IMG/VR virus record: IMGVR_UViG_3300032307_000705
Coordinates: 19,723 to 83,722 of that record
Reading direction: 5' to 3' (one strand)
DNA from: a virus
Length of the DNA stretch: 64,000 bases
Numbering within the stretch: position 1 is the first letter of the stretch; each line of letters opens with the position of its first letter. Shown piece after piece: positions 18,628 to 27,202 of this stretch. Below the pieces are notes generated by a model that saw only the letters and a list, made by a program, of their open reading frames with translations, made no database searches and had not been told where the DNA came from. A program made the position numbers and the translations under genes.

Positions 18628-21009
18628 ATGAAATGGGATTTATTCAATCCATATCCAACTTACAACTATTCAAATATGCCAACTAATTTAGATGTATCTA
18701 CATTAGAAACCCCTTACATTCAGGTAATTTGGGAAGACACACCCGAAAACTTTACTCAGGAAAGAATTAAGTCTGTGAAGCAGTACTTTATGAAAAAGTA
18801 TTATTCAACAAACATTAATGTGATTACCAAAGTGAAGACATCGGATGAAGACTCCATGCAGACCATTGATGTTTCAGTGAACATCATGGATAAGAATTAT
18901 CAGACAGAGTTGGTAAAAACTTATTTGGAATCCAAAGGTCAAGAACAATATTTCGACCAACTAATGAACATCGACCTTGCGGTTGAAAACAGAATGTTGG
19001 CAAACGAAGTTGAGGTAACTCCATTCAAAAGATGGTATATCAAAAAAATTGAGTTCGATAACTTCTTATCTTATGGACAGAATCAAGTAATTGATTTTGA
19101 CAAGTGTAATGGGATTACTGTAGTTGAATCGGATCCACCAAACTTTGGAGGGAAGACGGTATTAACCGTTGACCTTCTATTGTTTTTGTTCTTCAACACA
19201 ACAACCAAAACTCAAAAGGCTGAAGAAATCTTCAACAGATTTACTGATGTAAACAAAGTTAGTGTTAAGGGTGACATCACAATCGATGGTGAAGACTATG
19301 TGATTGTTCGTCAGATTGAAAGAAAGAAGTCCAAGGCGGGTGAATGGAACATTAAGACTGAACTTGAGTTCTTTAAGAAACTTGCTGATGGTCAACTTCA
19401 AAACTTCACTGGTGAACAAAGACGTGAGACAGAAAACTTCATGAAGAAATCCATCGGAAGTATGGAAGACTTTTTGATGACCATTGTTACAACTGCATCC
19501 AATCTTGAAGACTTGTTGGATGCAAAACCAACTGCTCGTGGACAGGTATTGACTCGATTCTTGGGATTAGAATTTCTTAAGAAAAAGGAAGAGACTGGCA
19601 AAGAACTTTATTCAGAGTTCTCCAAAGGAATGATTTCTAATGTGTATAACACAGAGTCTCTTAAACAGGATAATGAGACCTCTGGTGAGGAGATTATCCG
19701 AATGAAGGATGAGATTATCGAGATGTCCAAAAACATCTCAGATGTCGACAAAAGACTTCAGAAGGGACAGGATTATAAAGATAATTTGTTGAAATCCAAA
19801 TTCACTGATTTGGATAAGGAACTCATTACCTTGAATCCATTGTTATTACAATCTTCAATAAGCAACTTAGAGGACTCAAAACAAAAGACCGAACAGGACA
19901 TCAAGAATATTAAGATAGTTGAACCCAAAGAATTTTATCATGAGGATAAACATGATAACGTAAAAGAGGTTATCAAATCAAGATTCGCTGAACTTGTTAC
20001 TTGCGAGAATAAAGTTGAGGAAATTCAAGACCTTATCGAAAAGTATGGTGACGGAATTCAATGTGACCACTGTGGTATCAAATTGATGGAAGCTAAATTG
20101 ACCAACGAGAAAATTAAACAACTCGATTCATTCAAAAGACTTGTTCAGGACTTCAAAGAAGAAATTGATGGGTACGAAAAGAAAGAACAATCCTTTACAC
20201 AACTCAAAAAAGATTTTGATGAATATGAGAGAAATAAGCTCATAAAAGAAAAATATGAGTTATCTTTGGAATCCACTCAACTCAAATTGGAGCAAGTTAA
20301 AGATAAACTCAAAAGATATGAGGAAGTCCAAGACAAAATTAAGAAGAACAATGAGATTGATGCTCAGTTGTTAAAGGCTGGATTACGTATTGACGAATTG
20401 ATTAATGAGAAGAGAGGATATGAAAAGGTTCAAAATACAAACTCAACTCGTATTGAAACTATTGAATCAAGAATCGAAAAGAATAAAGACCTCATCTCGA
20501 AAATTGCTGAAGAGTTTGAAAGAGAAAAGATTTATAAAATCTATGTTGAAGTTTATGGTAAGAATGGTATCACCAAAATGATTATGAAAACCATGATGCC
20601 GTTAATCAATTCAGAACTTCAGAGACTCTTACAAGATTCTGCTTACTTCAATTTGGAGATTCGTATCAATGACAAGAATGAGGTGGAGTTCATGATGATT
20701 GATAATTCAACTGGTATTGAAAAACTGATGGTCTCAGGATCTGGTTATGAACGAACAATTGCTGCGATGGCGTTAAGAGCGGTGTTGTCTAAAGTATGTT
20801 CATTACCAAAACCAAATATCATAGTTTGGGACGAAGTTTTTGGTAAAATTTCCAATGACAATTTGGAAATGGTTGGAGAATTTTTTACCAAAATGAAAGA
20901 ATATTTTGAAAAGATATTCGTTATTACCCACAATCCTTTAGTGAATAACTGGGCGAACAACACCGTCAGAATTAATAAAATAGACAATATATCAAAAGTA
21001 ACACAATAA
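18628..21009 (+). CDS. SbcC/Rad50-like ATPase (T4 gp46 type) with N-terminal extension
   Basis: 793 aa. Residues 1-135 are an extra acidic domain not found in standard SbcC or gp46. The ABC-type head begins at about 137 (IKKIEFDNFLSYGQN). Walker A is SDPPNFGGKT (K176, T177); the first Gly of the P-loop is replaced. Two coiled coils flank a zinc hook QCDHCG (C479, C482). The signature MVSGSGYERT (about 700) and Walker B NIIVWDEVFG (about 730-738) are intact, as is the H-loop FVITHNPL. It pairs with SbcD (15909) to resect DNA ends. The shorter coil is as in phage homologues. Confidence 0.88.
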   Translation: MKWDLFNPYPTYNYSNMPTNLDVSTLETPYIQVIWEDTPENFTQERIKSVKQYFMKKYYSTNINVITKVKTSDEDSMQTIDVSVNIMDKNYQTELVKTYLESKGQEQYFDQLMNIDLAVENRMLANEVEVTPFKRWYIKKIEFDNFLSYGQNQVIDFDKCNGITVVESDPPNFGGKTVLTVDLLLFLFFNTTTKTQKAEEIFNRFTDVNKVSVKGDITIDGEDYVIVRQIERKKSKAGEWNIKTELEFFKKLADGQLQNFTGEQRRETENFMKKSIGSMEDFLMTIVTTASNLEDLLDAKPTARGQVLTRFLGLEFLKKKEETGKELYSEFSKGMISNVYNTESLKQDNETSGEEIIRMKDEIIEMSKNISDVDKRLQKGQDYKDNLLKSKFTDLDKELITLNPLLLQSSISNLEDSKQKTEQDIKNIKIVEPKEFYHEDKHDNVKEVIKSRFAELVTCENKVEEIQDLIEKYGDGIQCDHCGIKLMEAKLTNEKIKQLDSFKRLVQDFKEEIDGYEKKEQSFTQLKKDFDEYERNKLIKEKYELSLESTQLKLEQVKDKLKRYEEVQDKIKKNNEIDAQLLKAGLRIDELINEKRGYEKVQNTNSTRIETIESRIEKNKDLISKIAEEFEREKIYKIYVEVYGKNGITKMIMKTMMPLINSELQRLLQDSAYFNLEIRINDKNEVEFMMIDNSTGIEKLMVSGSGYERTIAAMALRAVLSKVCSLPKPNIIVWDEVFGKISNDNLEMVGEFFTKMKEYFEKIFVITHNPLVNNWANNTVRINKIDNISKVTQ

Positions 21010-21013
21010 AAAT

Positions 21014-21607
21014 ATGAGTGCAATTAAAGAATACATTAAAGAGTTATTATCCCAAAACTTAGTTGATTTTGAATTAGTTGATGGGGGAATGCAAAGAACT
21101 GTTGGTGATTTAATTGAAAACAAAATCAGTGATATATTGTTCAATTCTAATAGTGAATTGATTACAGAGAAACGGGAACCAAGAAGTAAAAAGTCAATCG
21201 AAGATGTTACACTTGTGTCAGATGGGGTTTTATACTACATCGACCCTAAGACTCATGATACAAATTCTGATTTTTCAATGCCGAATCTTACGTCGATAGA
21301 TAAGATTAAGAAATTATTTTCCTCTGATGAACAGGAACTAATCTATGTCTTTGTAAGTTATGGATTGGATAACGGAATGGTAGTTATTAGCGACATCAAA
21401 GTATTCTTTATTTGGGAATTGGATATTTCAATATTAGGTATTGGGGCGTTAGGTAAAGGTCAACTTCAAATAAAAAACGCAAACAATGAACTTGTTTTTA
21501 CAAACAAAGGAAAAGAGGAATGGTTTGAGGACTTTAAGAAATTGGTACAGGAGTATTTGAAAAAACAAATTACCAAGACAAACAAACAAATTTCTGAGTG
21601 GGTGTAA
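21014..21607 (+). CDS. Putative PD-(D/E)XK endonuclease-fold protein
   Basis: 197 aa. The segment KKSIEDVTLVSDGVLYYIDPKTHD, read as E/D-x(n)-D-P-K-T-H, followed by SDFSMPNLTSIDKIKKL, matches the catalytic pattern of restriction-type PD-(D/E)XK enzymes (D-x-K on a strand after an acidic residue). From memory, an 'xDVKTH ... SDFxMPNLxS' signature occurs in restriction-like endonucleases. 4 nt after SbcC, so co-transcribed. Might cut host or foreign DNA. Confidence 0.5.
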   Translation: MSAIKEYIKELLSQNLVDFELVDGGMQRTVGDLIENKISDILFNSNSELITEKREPRSKKSIEDVTLVSDGVLYYIDPKTHDTNSDFSMPNLTSIDKIKKLFSSDEQELIYVFVSYGLDNGMVVISDIKVFFIWELDISILGIGALGKGQLQIKNANNELVFTNKGKEEWFEDFKKLVQEYLKKQITKTNKQISEWV

Positions 21608-21626
21608 ATAATTGAAATCTTTCACA

Positions 21627-21634
21627 TATCTTTG
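21627..21634 (+). promoter_or_regulatory. Candidate -7 promoter box (TATCTTTG)
   Basis: TATCTTTG ends 5 nt before ATG 21640. It matches TAnnTTTG and the very similar box 500 nt downstream; no good -33 TTG. Confidence 0.45.
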
Positions 21635-21639
21635 TCTTT

Positions 21640-22113
21640 ATGAAGAGAACATTAAACCAAAATCAATTATCTAACATCGAAGAAACCTTGGAAGACTTCA
21701 AGGTATTGTTGGCACGTTATCGAAATATTAAAGGTGATGAGAACAAATTAAGACAATTCTTTGTCAGAAATAGAAATCCGATTTGGGATATTACCAACTG
21801 TAAATTTTTTAAGACAGGGTTAATGTCAGAGTCTGCAAAAAATATGACGTTAACACAATTGGTGGATGACCACTTCATTCAAAGAAGTAAAGCAATGAGA
21901 TTTATCTTTTCTGAGTTGGATAAAGACGAGAACATGGGATTGGATAGGTTCATTGGGTTATTAAAAAAATATTGTTCTACAGTAAAGTTATCGAAAGAGG
22001 AACATTCTAAGGTTACAGTTGTTGCGAAACAAAATCCAACTTATTTGAATTACGAAAGTTATTTGGCGTGTAAGATTCAAATAGATGGATTATCTGATTT
22101 AATGTTGAGCTAA
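21640..22113 (+). CDS. Hypothetical helical protein
   Basis: 157 aa, predominantly helical with basic and acidic patches, one region DDHFIQRSKAMRFIFSEL. Not recognised. It has its own promoter-like box and is followed by another promoter, so it is probably an early monocistronic gene. Many early genes of large phages encode small host-modifying proteins; no more can be said. Confidence 0.55.
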   Translation: MKRTLNQNQLSNIEETLEDFKVLLARYRNIKGDENKLRQFFVRNRNPIWDITNCKFFKTGLMSESAKNMTLTQLVDDHFIQRSKAMRFIFSELDKDENMGLDRFIGLLKKYCSTVKLSKEEHSKVTVVAKQNPTYLNYESYLACKIQIDGLSDLMLS

Positions 22114-22136
22114 TATCAAATTAATTCATATCTTTG
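22105..22136 (+). promoter_or_regulatory. Bacteroidota-type promoter
   Basis: TTG (22105-22107), 21 nt, TATCTTTG (22129-22136), 4 nt before ATG 22141. Both elements match the Bacteroidota primary-sigma consensus, and the -33 lies at the end of the preceding gene. Confidence 0.6.
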
Positions 22137-22140
22137 TGGT

Positions 22141-22641
22141 ATGCAAACATTCCTACCATACGCGGATTTAACCGAATCACTCAGAGTCCTTGATAATAAG
22201 AGACTTGGCAAACAACGAGTTGAAACCTATCAAATTATCAGTGCAATCACTGGCAGATTAAAGCTGGATGGTACCCCCTACAAAGGGTGGATTAACCATC
22301 CATGCTCTGTTATGTGGAGAAACCATGTTCCACTCCTTAAGATGTACTTGAACGCAAGTATAGATGAGTGGGTTAGTCGTGGATTCAAGAACACAATGGA
22401 TAAGGAGGATATCGATGAGGAGGTGACTTATCCTGATTGGTTCGGTAATCAAAAGTTTCATGACTCACACAAATCCAATCTATTAAAAAAAGACTTCGAC
22501 TTCTATTCTCAATATAGATGGAGTGTTGACCCAACCAATCCTTACGTTTGGAAAGATAAAGAAGGTAAGTGGTACGAGCAACATTCGGGAACTAAAGGAA
22601 GAGTATATTTTGTTAGTAATATTAAATCAGTATCTTTGTAA
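22141..22641 (+). CDS. MSMEG_6728-type pyrimidine-dimer glycosylase-like protein
   Basis: 166 aa. MQTFLPYADLTESLRVLDNK, then RLGKQRVETYQI, GWINHPCSVMW, and FHDSHKSNLLKKD fit the MSMEG_6728 family, related to the DenV-type pyrimidine-dimer DNA glycosylase fold. The conserved L-D-x-x-R-L-G-K-Q-R segment and H-P-x-x-x-M-W are both present. Activity is inferred: excision of damaged bases from phage DNA. Has its own host-type promoter, fitting early expression. Confidence 0.65.
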   Translation: MQTFLPYADLTESLRVLDNKRLGKQRVETYQIISAITGRLKLDGTPYKGWINHPCSVMWRNHVPLLKMYLNASIDEWVSRGFKNTMDKEDIDEEVTYPDWFGNQKFHDSHKSNLLKKDFDFYSQYRWSVDPTNPYVWKDKEGKWYEQHSGTKGRVYFVSNIKSVSL

Positions 22642-22655
22642 AAAAAATCAAACAC

Positions 22656-23228
22656 ATGAAAAACTATTTAGCCACAGTTATCGGTAATTTCATCACAGAC
22701 GAAAGTTGTAATCAACTAGTAATGGCAGTCGCGCCATTGGTGGATTCACCAAACATGAAGTATCAATTCGGAGGAGGAATTGTAATGATGTATTTCGCAA
22801 CAGATGTTCCCAAAGACGAAATCTTTGAATATATCACTGGACTTATCCATGTTGATAGTGAAATACTAATTTTGACAGAAGTATCTGACAAAGTGTCAGT
22901 TCACGTTCCTTATGAAAAGTCTGGTCATTTATTTGATTTGGATAATCCTGGTCAAAATAATGACTATTCAATCGACATGAAAGGTGTTGTTGAGAATACT
23001 GATTTGTATAGTGACTATGATGAGGATGATATCGACATCAGTTTTTCAAATGAAATGATTCTTCCAAACGAATTACATTCAGAGATTAAGTCTAAGATTT
23101 CACAATGGATGGGTACTCCAGCAACTAAAACAACTTTGGATTCCATCTTGGATAAGATTAATGTCTTAGGAATGGACTCACTTACTAAACACGAATTAAC
23201 TCTACTTCAAAACTACAGTAATAGCTAA
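22656..23228 (+). CDS. Hypothetical protein with DUF6576-like C-terminus
   Basis: 190 aa. The body is not recognised and is acidic in the middle (DYDEDDIDISF). The last 30 residues (LDSILDKINVLGMDSLTKHE then LTLLQNYS) match the short tail 'LDxILDKIxxxGxxSLTxxEKxFL' common at the ends of Bacteroidota proteins such as rhomboid family members. This supports a Bacteroidota host and suggests domain acquisition. It lies 1 nt before the sigma-factor gene, so the two are probably expressed together; a regulatory partnership is possible but unproven. Confidence 0.55.
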   Translation: MKNYLATVIGNFITDESCNQLVMAVAPLVDSPNMKYQFGGGIVMMYFATDVPKDEIFEYITGLIHVDSEILILTEVSDKVSVHVPYEKSGHLFDLDNPGQNNDYSIDMKGVVENTDLYSDYDEDDIDISFSNEMILPNELHSEIKSKISQWMGTPATKTTLDSILDKINVLGMDSLTKHELTLLQNYSNS

Positions 23229-23229
23229 T

Positions 23230-24027
23230 ATGAAAGAAAAATCTTCAATTCCCATCAACCAAGAAGAGATAAGTCATTATCTAAAAGACATCAGAAAGAT
23301 TAGGGTCATGACTCCTGAGAGGGAGCGTGAACTTGCTGAAAGAATGTTATCAGGGTTTATTACTGAAGAAGAGAAGAAAGAAATCCAAAAAGAATTATTG
23401 GAAGGTAACTTACGTTTCGTTATCACCGTATCGAAACAATATCAGAATCAAGGTTTGGATTTGTGTGACTTGATTGCTGAAGGTAATCTTGGATTGATGA
23501 AGGCGATTGAAAACTTTGATTGGACAAAAAGATTAAGATTCATCTCTTATGCGGTATGGTGGGTTAGACAATCTATTTTGCAATCTTTGAATGAGAATGC
23601 AAGAACTATTCGTCTACCAGTCAATGTAGTTCAAGAACTTCATAAGGCTAAGAAAGAACTTGAAAAGGCTGGTGTTGAATTACCTGAAAAGATGGTGAAT
23701 CTACCTTATACCATTAACTTGGACAATCCACTTAATGAAGAAGGTGATACATTGTTGGATATTTTGGTAAACCCAAATGCTGATTTGGCGGACAAAAACT
23801 TATCTACAGAAGACACTTTGAAAGAAAAACTTTTGAATATGTTGGATGTTTTGGACGAGAGAGAAAAGGTTATTATCGAAGATTATTTTGGGTTATCTGG
23901 TTCAACAAGAACCCTTGAGGACATTGGAACTGACTTCGATTTAACCAAAGAAAGGGTTAGACAAATCAAAGAAAAGGCTTTGAGAAAGTTACGAAACGAA
24001 ACAGGTATTCTCTTCGACTATCTGTAA
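23230..24027 (+). CDS. RNA polymerase sigma factor, sigma70 family, RpoD-like
   Basis: 265 aa with the layout of a group 1/2 sigma factor. Region 1.2 (ISHYLKDIRKIRVMTPERE), region 2 (NLRFVITVSKQYQNQGLDL, then LIAEGNLGLMKAIENFDW and FISYAVWWVRQSILQSL, the -10 recognition helix), region 3 (short, with ENARTIRLPVNVVQEL) and region 4 (LEDIGTDFDLTKERVRQIKE helix-turn-helix). It most resembles Bacteroidota RpoD, so it was probably taken from a host. It likely redirects host RNA polymerase to phage promoters; the TATTTAT motif upstream of many late genes is a candidate target. T4-like phages usually use a gp55-type factor instead. A terminator follows. Confidence 0.88.
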   Translation: MKEKSSIPINQEEISHYLKDIRKIRVMTPERERELAERMLSGFITEEEKKEIQKELLEGNLRFVITVSKQYQNQGLDLCDLIAEGNLGLMKAIENFDWTKRLRFISYAVWWVRQSILQSLNENARTIRLPVNVVQELHKAKKELEKAGVELPEKMVNLPYTINLDNPLNEEGDTLLDILVNPNADLADKNLSTEDTLKEKLLNMLDVLDEREKVIIEDYFGLSGSTRTLEDIGTDFDLTKERVRQIKEKALRKLRNETGILFDYL

Positions 24028-24036
24028 TTTAGAATA

Positions 24037-24066
24037 AAGGGTGTATTTATTTAATACACCTTTTAT
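24037..24066 (+). terminator. Terminator-like hairpin
   Basis: GGTGTATT-tattt-AATACACC followed by TTTT. It closes the sigma-factor transcript. The loop region also contains TATTTATT, so it may double as a late motif for the next gene. Confidence 0.7.
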
Positions 24067-24096
24067 ATTTTAAGGATAAATCAAAATAAAATTGTT

Positions 24097-24384
24097 ATGA
24101 AAAAATTTATTGAAAACAACTTTGTTATAATCGTTTTGGTAATCACCTTGCTCACATTATTCAAGTCCTGTGGTGATTCAAGAGAGTTAACCAAAGTAAG
24201 ACAAGAGATTACCGCAATCAAAGACTCAACATATACCAAACAAGAATTAAACATTGAACTACAAATCTCAGGATTGGAAGCGGAAAAAAGAATGATTCAG
24301 GCTACCGATAGAAAATTATTTGATGTCAGAAGACAAACTGAAATCGAAGATGAGATAAAGAAACTTAAATCACAGAGAAAATGA
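24097..24384 (+). CDS. Small membrane-anchored coiled-coil protein
   Basis: 95 aa. One N-terminal membrane helix (about 7-24) ends in LFKSCGDS; a Cys here could be a lipid attachment site, but the preceding residues do not form a good lipobox. The rest is a charged coiled coil. It is the first gene of a run of membrane and lysis-related genes and overlaps the next gene by 4 nt. It might take part in lysis (holin- or spanin-like) by context only. Confidence 0.55.
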   Translation: MKKFIENNFVIIVLVITLLTLFKSCGDSRELTKVRQEITAIKDSTYTKQELNIELQISGLEAEKRMIQATDRKLFDVRRQTEIEDEIKKLKSQRK

Positions 24385-25091
24385 ATTGGGTTCAGAAGAA
24401 TTTCAAGGCGATAATTTATATCTCATTTTTAGTTCCAATCTTAACCGTTGCATTTGTATCCATATCTCACGTAACTTCTTGGTATGGATTATCAAATCCA
24501 TTAAGTTGGGCAATTTATTTGTCAGTGGGTATTGAAATCGCGGCACTTTCTGCATTGGCGGCAATCTCAGCACAGATGGGATCTAAGGTATATTTCCCAT
24601 TCGGTATTGTGACACTTATTCAATTCATAGGAAATATTTTCTTTGCCTATCAATACATTGATGTTGATTCACAATCATTTAAGGATTGGGTTGATTTAGT
24701 TGACCCTTTTGTTAGTTATTTGGGTGTTGAATCTGGTGATTTTGTTGGTCATAAAAGATTTTTGGCTTTGTTTGCTGGAGGTATGTTACCAATAATTTCT
24801 CTTTCATTCTTGCACATGTTAGTTAAGTTTGAAGAAGAGGAAAAGAAAAAAACACCAACACCACAACCTCAAGTTTTGGATATTGACCAATTAAGTATTC
24901 AGGCTGGCAAAATGGAGGCGGAAGTTGATAAAGAAAAATATACACCGACTCAAGAAGAATTGGAAAAGTTGGAGAATGAATTAAGAAAACTGAATGAACA
25001 AAAATTTGGAGTTTTAGAAAATGAACTCCAAGAAGAATCAAATTCTGATTCTGAAGTTAAAAGGCTCAGTTATTTGAGAAGTCATGGTTAA
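24381..25091 (+). CDS. Multi-pass membrane protein with coiled-coil tail
   Basis: 236 aa. Four predicted membrane helices (about 9-29, 39-60, 70-90, 128-148) and then a cytoplasmic tail (150-236) rich in Glu/Lys/Gln that forms a coiled coil. No known family recognised. Directly upstream of, and overlapping by 8 nt, the amidase gene. A holin-like or membrane-scaffold role is possible, though holins are normally smaller. Confidence 0.55.
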   Translation: MNWVQKNFKAIIYISFLVPILTVAFVSISHVTSWYGLSNPLSWAIYLSVGIEIAALSALAAISAQMGSKVYFPFGIVTLIQFIGNIFFAYQYIDVDSQSFKDWVDLVDPFVSYLGVESGDFVGHKRFLALFAGGMLPIISLSFLHMLVKFEEEEKKKTPTPQPQVLDIDQLSIQAGKMEAEVDKEKYTPTQEELEKLENELRKLNEQKFGVLENELQEESNSDSEVKRLSYLRSHG

Positions 25092-25689
25092 TATTGAAAG
25101 ATACGGAAAATTCAAACCAACAGGAAAATACAAACAAAAGACGCAAATAATTTTGTGTCATACTTCAAGGGAAGTCGAGGAATACTTGGCTTCCCTTACG
25201 TTTAGATACAACACCAAATACGATAAAATACCAAACTATGTTGTGACTCGAGATGGAAGGGTATTACAATTATTGTCCAATGAAGGATATAGTAATTTCT
25301 TTAACGATGTAATAACAAACAAACTTTCGATAGTTGTGAGTTTGGAGAATTTGGGATGGTTGGAAAAGAAACCATTATCTAACCATTATATTAACTGGAA
25401 AGGAAGTATTTATAATCAACAGGTTTACGAAAAAAAATGGAGAGACTATTATTTTTGGCAACCTTACACTCCTGAGCAAATTCAAACAACTGCTGAGCTG
25501 TGTAAGTATTTGACAGATACTCTTCAGATTGAAAAGACGTGTGTAGGTCATAACACGAAAGTGGATGGTATAGAAAACTTCGAGGGTATTTGCTCGAGAA
25601 GTAACTACGACTCCACATTCACAGACTTAAGCCCATCATTCAATTTCGAAACCTTTATTAAATTTTTGGAAAATGAGCAATTTGCATAA
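25084..25689 (+). CDS. N-acetylmuramoyl-L-alanine amidase (endolysin, Amidase_2)
   Basis: 201 aa. The fold order is IILCHTSRE (H26, zinc ligand), PNYVVTRDGRVLQLL, IVVSLENLGWL, YTPEQIQTTAELCKYL, VGHNTKVDGIENFEG (H about 156) and ICSRSNYD (C about 170), matching T7-lysozyme/Amidase_2 zinc ligands H-H-C. It cuts the amide bond between N-acetylmuramic acid and L-alanine. There is no signal peptide, so it would need a holin. Surrounded by membrane genes, which fits a lysis cassette. Overlaps its neighbours on both sides. Confidence 0.82.
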   Translation: MVNIERYGKFKPTGKYKQKTQIILCHTSREVEEYLASLTFRYNTKYDKIPNYVVTRDGRVLQLLSNEGYSNFFNDVITNKLSIVVSLENLGWLEKKPLSNHYINWKGSIYNQQVYEKKWRDYYFWQPYTPEQIQTTAELCKYLTDTLQIEKTCVGHNTKVDGIENFEGICSRSNYDSTFTDLSPSFNFETFIKFLENEQFA

Positions 25690-26245
25690 CGAAAGGTACG
25701 ACGAGATTAAATCTCTATTAAAGAAGTCTAAATTACTCTTTGAGCAAGACGGACAAATAAACGTTGCTAAAGATGTTGAGAGTAGAATCCAACAGGATGT
25801 TGAGTATGATACTGCTGAGACTGAGGTTGATGCTGGTGAAGAACCAACTCCAAAAGATAAGTCCCAAAAATACAGAATTTCTGGAGGTATCTTGAAACTT
25901 CACGGTAAAGATAGAAGTGATTTGGATATCACCACAGATGAGAAAGTTGCTTTCCAAGAGACTATGGACGAATTCGTTGAGGAGGTTTCTGACTTGGTTG
26001 ATTTCAACACATTGAATGTATATAAAAATAGTGTTGAGTGGTCGGGAAAACTTATTGACGAGGACATTGACTTCATTTTTACAATCGGAGAAGACAGTGG
26101 AATCTATATCAACGGAGAAATGATTAAAGTTGACCAAGAGTTCTTGGATATGATTAATAAACTTCAACAATTCTATCAAAAGTTTAAGTCCAAGTGGGGT
26201 AAAGTTTTGGCGAATAGAAAAAAGACAGCAGAATCACCAGTTTAA
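25673..26245 (+). CDS. Putative virion/prohead-associated protein
   Basis: 190 aa. The N-terminus RYDEIKSLLKKSKLLFEQDG is an amphipathic basic helix ending in L-F-E, close to the capsid-targeting-like peptides seen elsewhere in the window, though it starts a few residues later. An acidic linker (about 40-60) precedes an alpha/beta domain (FTIGEDSGIYINGEMIKVDQ). Overlaps the amidase by 17 nt. Function unknown; association with the prohead is inference from the N-terminus. Confidence 0.5.
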   Translation: MSNLHNERYDEIKSLLKKSKLLFEQDGQINVAKDVESRIQQDVEYDTAETEVDAGEEPTPKDKSQKYRISGGILKLHGKDRSDLDITTDEKVAFQETMDEFVEEVSDLVDFNTLNVYKNSVEWSGKLIDEDIDFIFTIGEDSGIYINGEMIKVDQEFLDMINKLQQFYQKFKSKWGKVLANRKKTAESPV

Positions 26246-26246
26246 G

Positions 26247-26597
26247 ATGAGAGAGAAAATAATCAATAACAGACAAGACATATTACTTGCAATAGTAATG
26301 GTGTTAGCGTTATGGAATATTTTTAATACAAATGGGATTAAAACAGATGTGAAATCCTATAAAGAAAAGATTGAGAATATTCAAGTTGAAATTGATTCAG
26401 CTCAATCTGTCAACAAAGAGATGGATGAAAAAGTTTTGGTAATAAAAGAAACAGTAAATTCTATTACCAACGAAATTCATGAAATCGATAACAATATAGA
26501 AATGGTAAAAGAACAAACTGATGAAAAAGTTATTAGTGTTGGTTTTATTGGTAATGATGAGCTCGAGAAGCTTTTCGCAGACCGTTATTCAAACTGA
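26247..26597 (+). CDS. Spanin-like inner-membrane coiled-coil protein
   Basis: 116 aa. Residues 1-27 (REKIINNRQDILLAIVMVLA then LWNIF) give one N-terminal membrane helix; the remainder is a long coiled coil of Glu/Lys/Ile heptads. This is the shape of an i-spanin (Rz). The next gene begins inside its 3' end (77-nt overlap) in another frame, as o-spanin genes often do. Family-level sequence similarity to Rz is not evident, so this rests on architecture and position after the endolysin. Confidence 0.55.
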   Translation: MREKIINNRQDILLAIVMVLALWNIFNTNGIKTDVKSYKEKIENIQVEIDSAQSVNKEMDEKVLVIKETVNSITNEIHEIDNNIEMVKEQTDEKVISVGFIGNDELEKLFADRYSN

Positions 26598-26946
26598 AAC
26601 AACAGATTCTTCCAAAGTAGTATTAAGTGTTAGAGTTGCTAGATTGGTCTATCAAGATTTGTTAAAATATGATGGATTGAAGGAAGAGATGGGATTTATG
26701 AAACTTAAACTTCAAAAAGTAGAGGAAAGAGAGTTTCAAAAAGATAATATCATTACTATTTTGACACAAAAAGATGAGAACAATCAGTTCATCATTGGAA
26801 AAAAAGATGAACAACTTAAACTATCCAAAGAATTAACGGATAGTTTACATAAAGAATTAAAAGGTCAAAGAGCCCAAACATTCCTATGGAAAGTTGGGAC
26901 TTTTGTTGGCTTGGGATTAACATCGTTTTTATTAATAGGTAACTAA
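26521..26946 (+). CDS. Secreted/anchored coiled-coil protein, possible spanin partner
   Basis: 141 aa. An N-terminal signal peptide (MKKLLVLVLLVMMSSRSFSQ, cleavage predicted after SFSQ) is followed by a periplasmic coiled coil and a C-terminal membrane helix (FLWKVGTFVGLGLTSFLLIG). There is no lipobox Cys, so it is not a standard Rz1-type lipoprotein. It overlaps the preceding gene by 77 nt. Together the two genes look like an Rz/Rz1-type pair in which the outer partner differs. The start is supported by the signal peptide at the ORF start. Confidence 0.55.
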   Translation: MKKLLVLVLLVMMSSRSFSQTVIQTETTDSSKVVLSVRVARLVYQDLLKYDGLKEEMGFMKLKLQKVEEREFQKDNIITILTQKDENNQFIIGKKDEQLKLSKELTDSLHKELKGQRAQTFLWKVGTFVGLGLTSFLLIGN

Positions 26947-27191
26947 TGGCACTCACAAGTTCAGAAGCTAAAGAAATAGAAGTTATGATTCGTAAAGAAA
27001 TAAAATCCTTTATGAATAATAACACTATCAAACAATTTGAAGACCAATTGATGGACAGAATTCAAAAAGAAATAAAAAGAGGGAAGCTCGAAGGAGAAGT
27101 CAAAGACATTACTCTAAGAATGTTCCGAGAATTCTACCAATTCATGTGGATGAATAGAAGTTATTGGGAGCCAAGGCTTAAGAATGCCTAA
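26946..27191 (+). CDS. Small conserved helical protein
   Basis: 81 aa, wholly helical, with charged residues and an aromatic C-terminus (REFYQFMWMNRSYWEPRLKN). Starts on the last base of the upstream stop. The pattern is familiar from large-phage gene sets as a conserved protein of unknown role. No motif seen. Confidence 0.55.
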   Translation: MALTSSEAKEIEVMIRKEIKSFMNNNTIKQFEDQLMDRIQKEIKRGKLEGEVKDITLRMFREFYQFMWMNRSYWEPRLKNA

Positions 27192-27202
27192 AAATAAATG
27201 AA

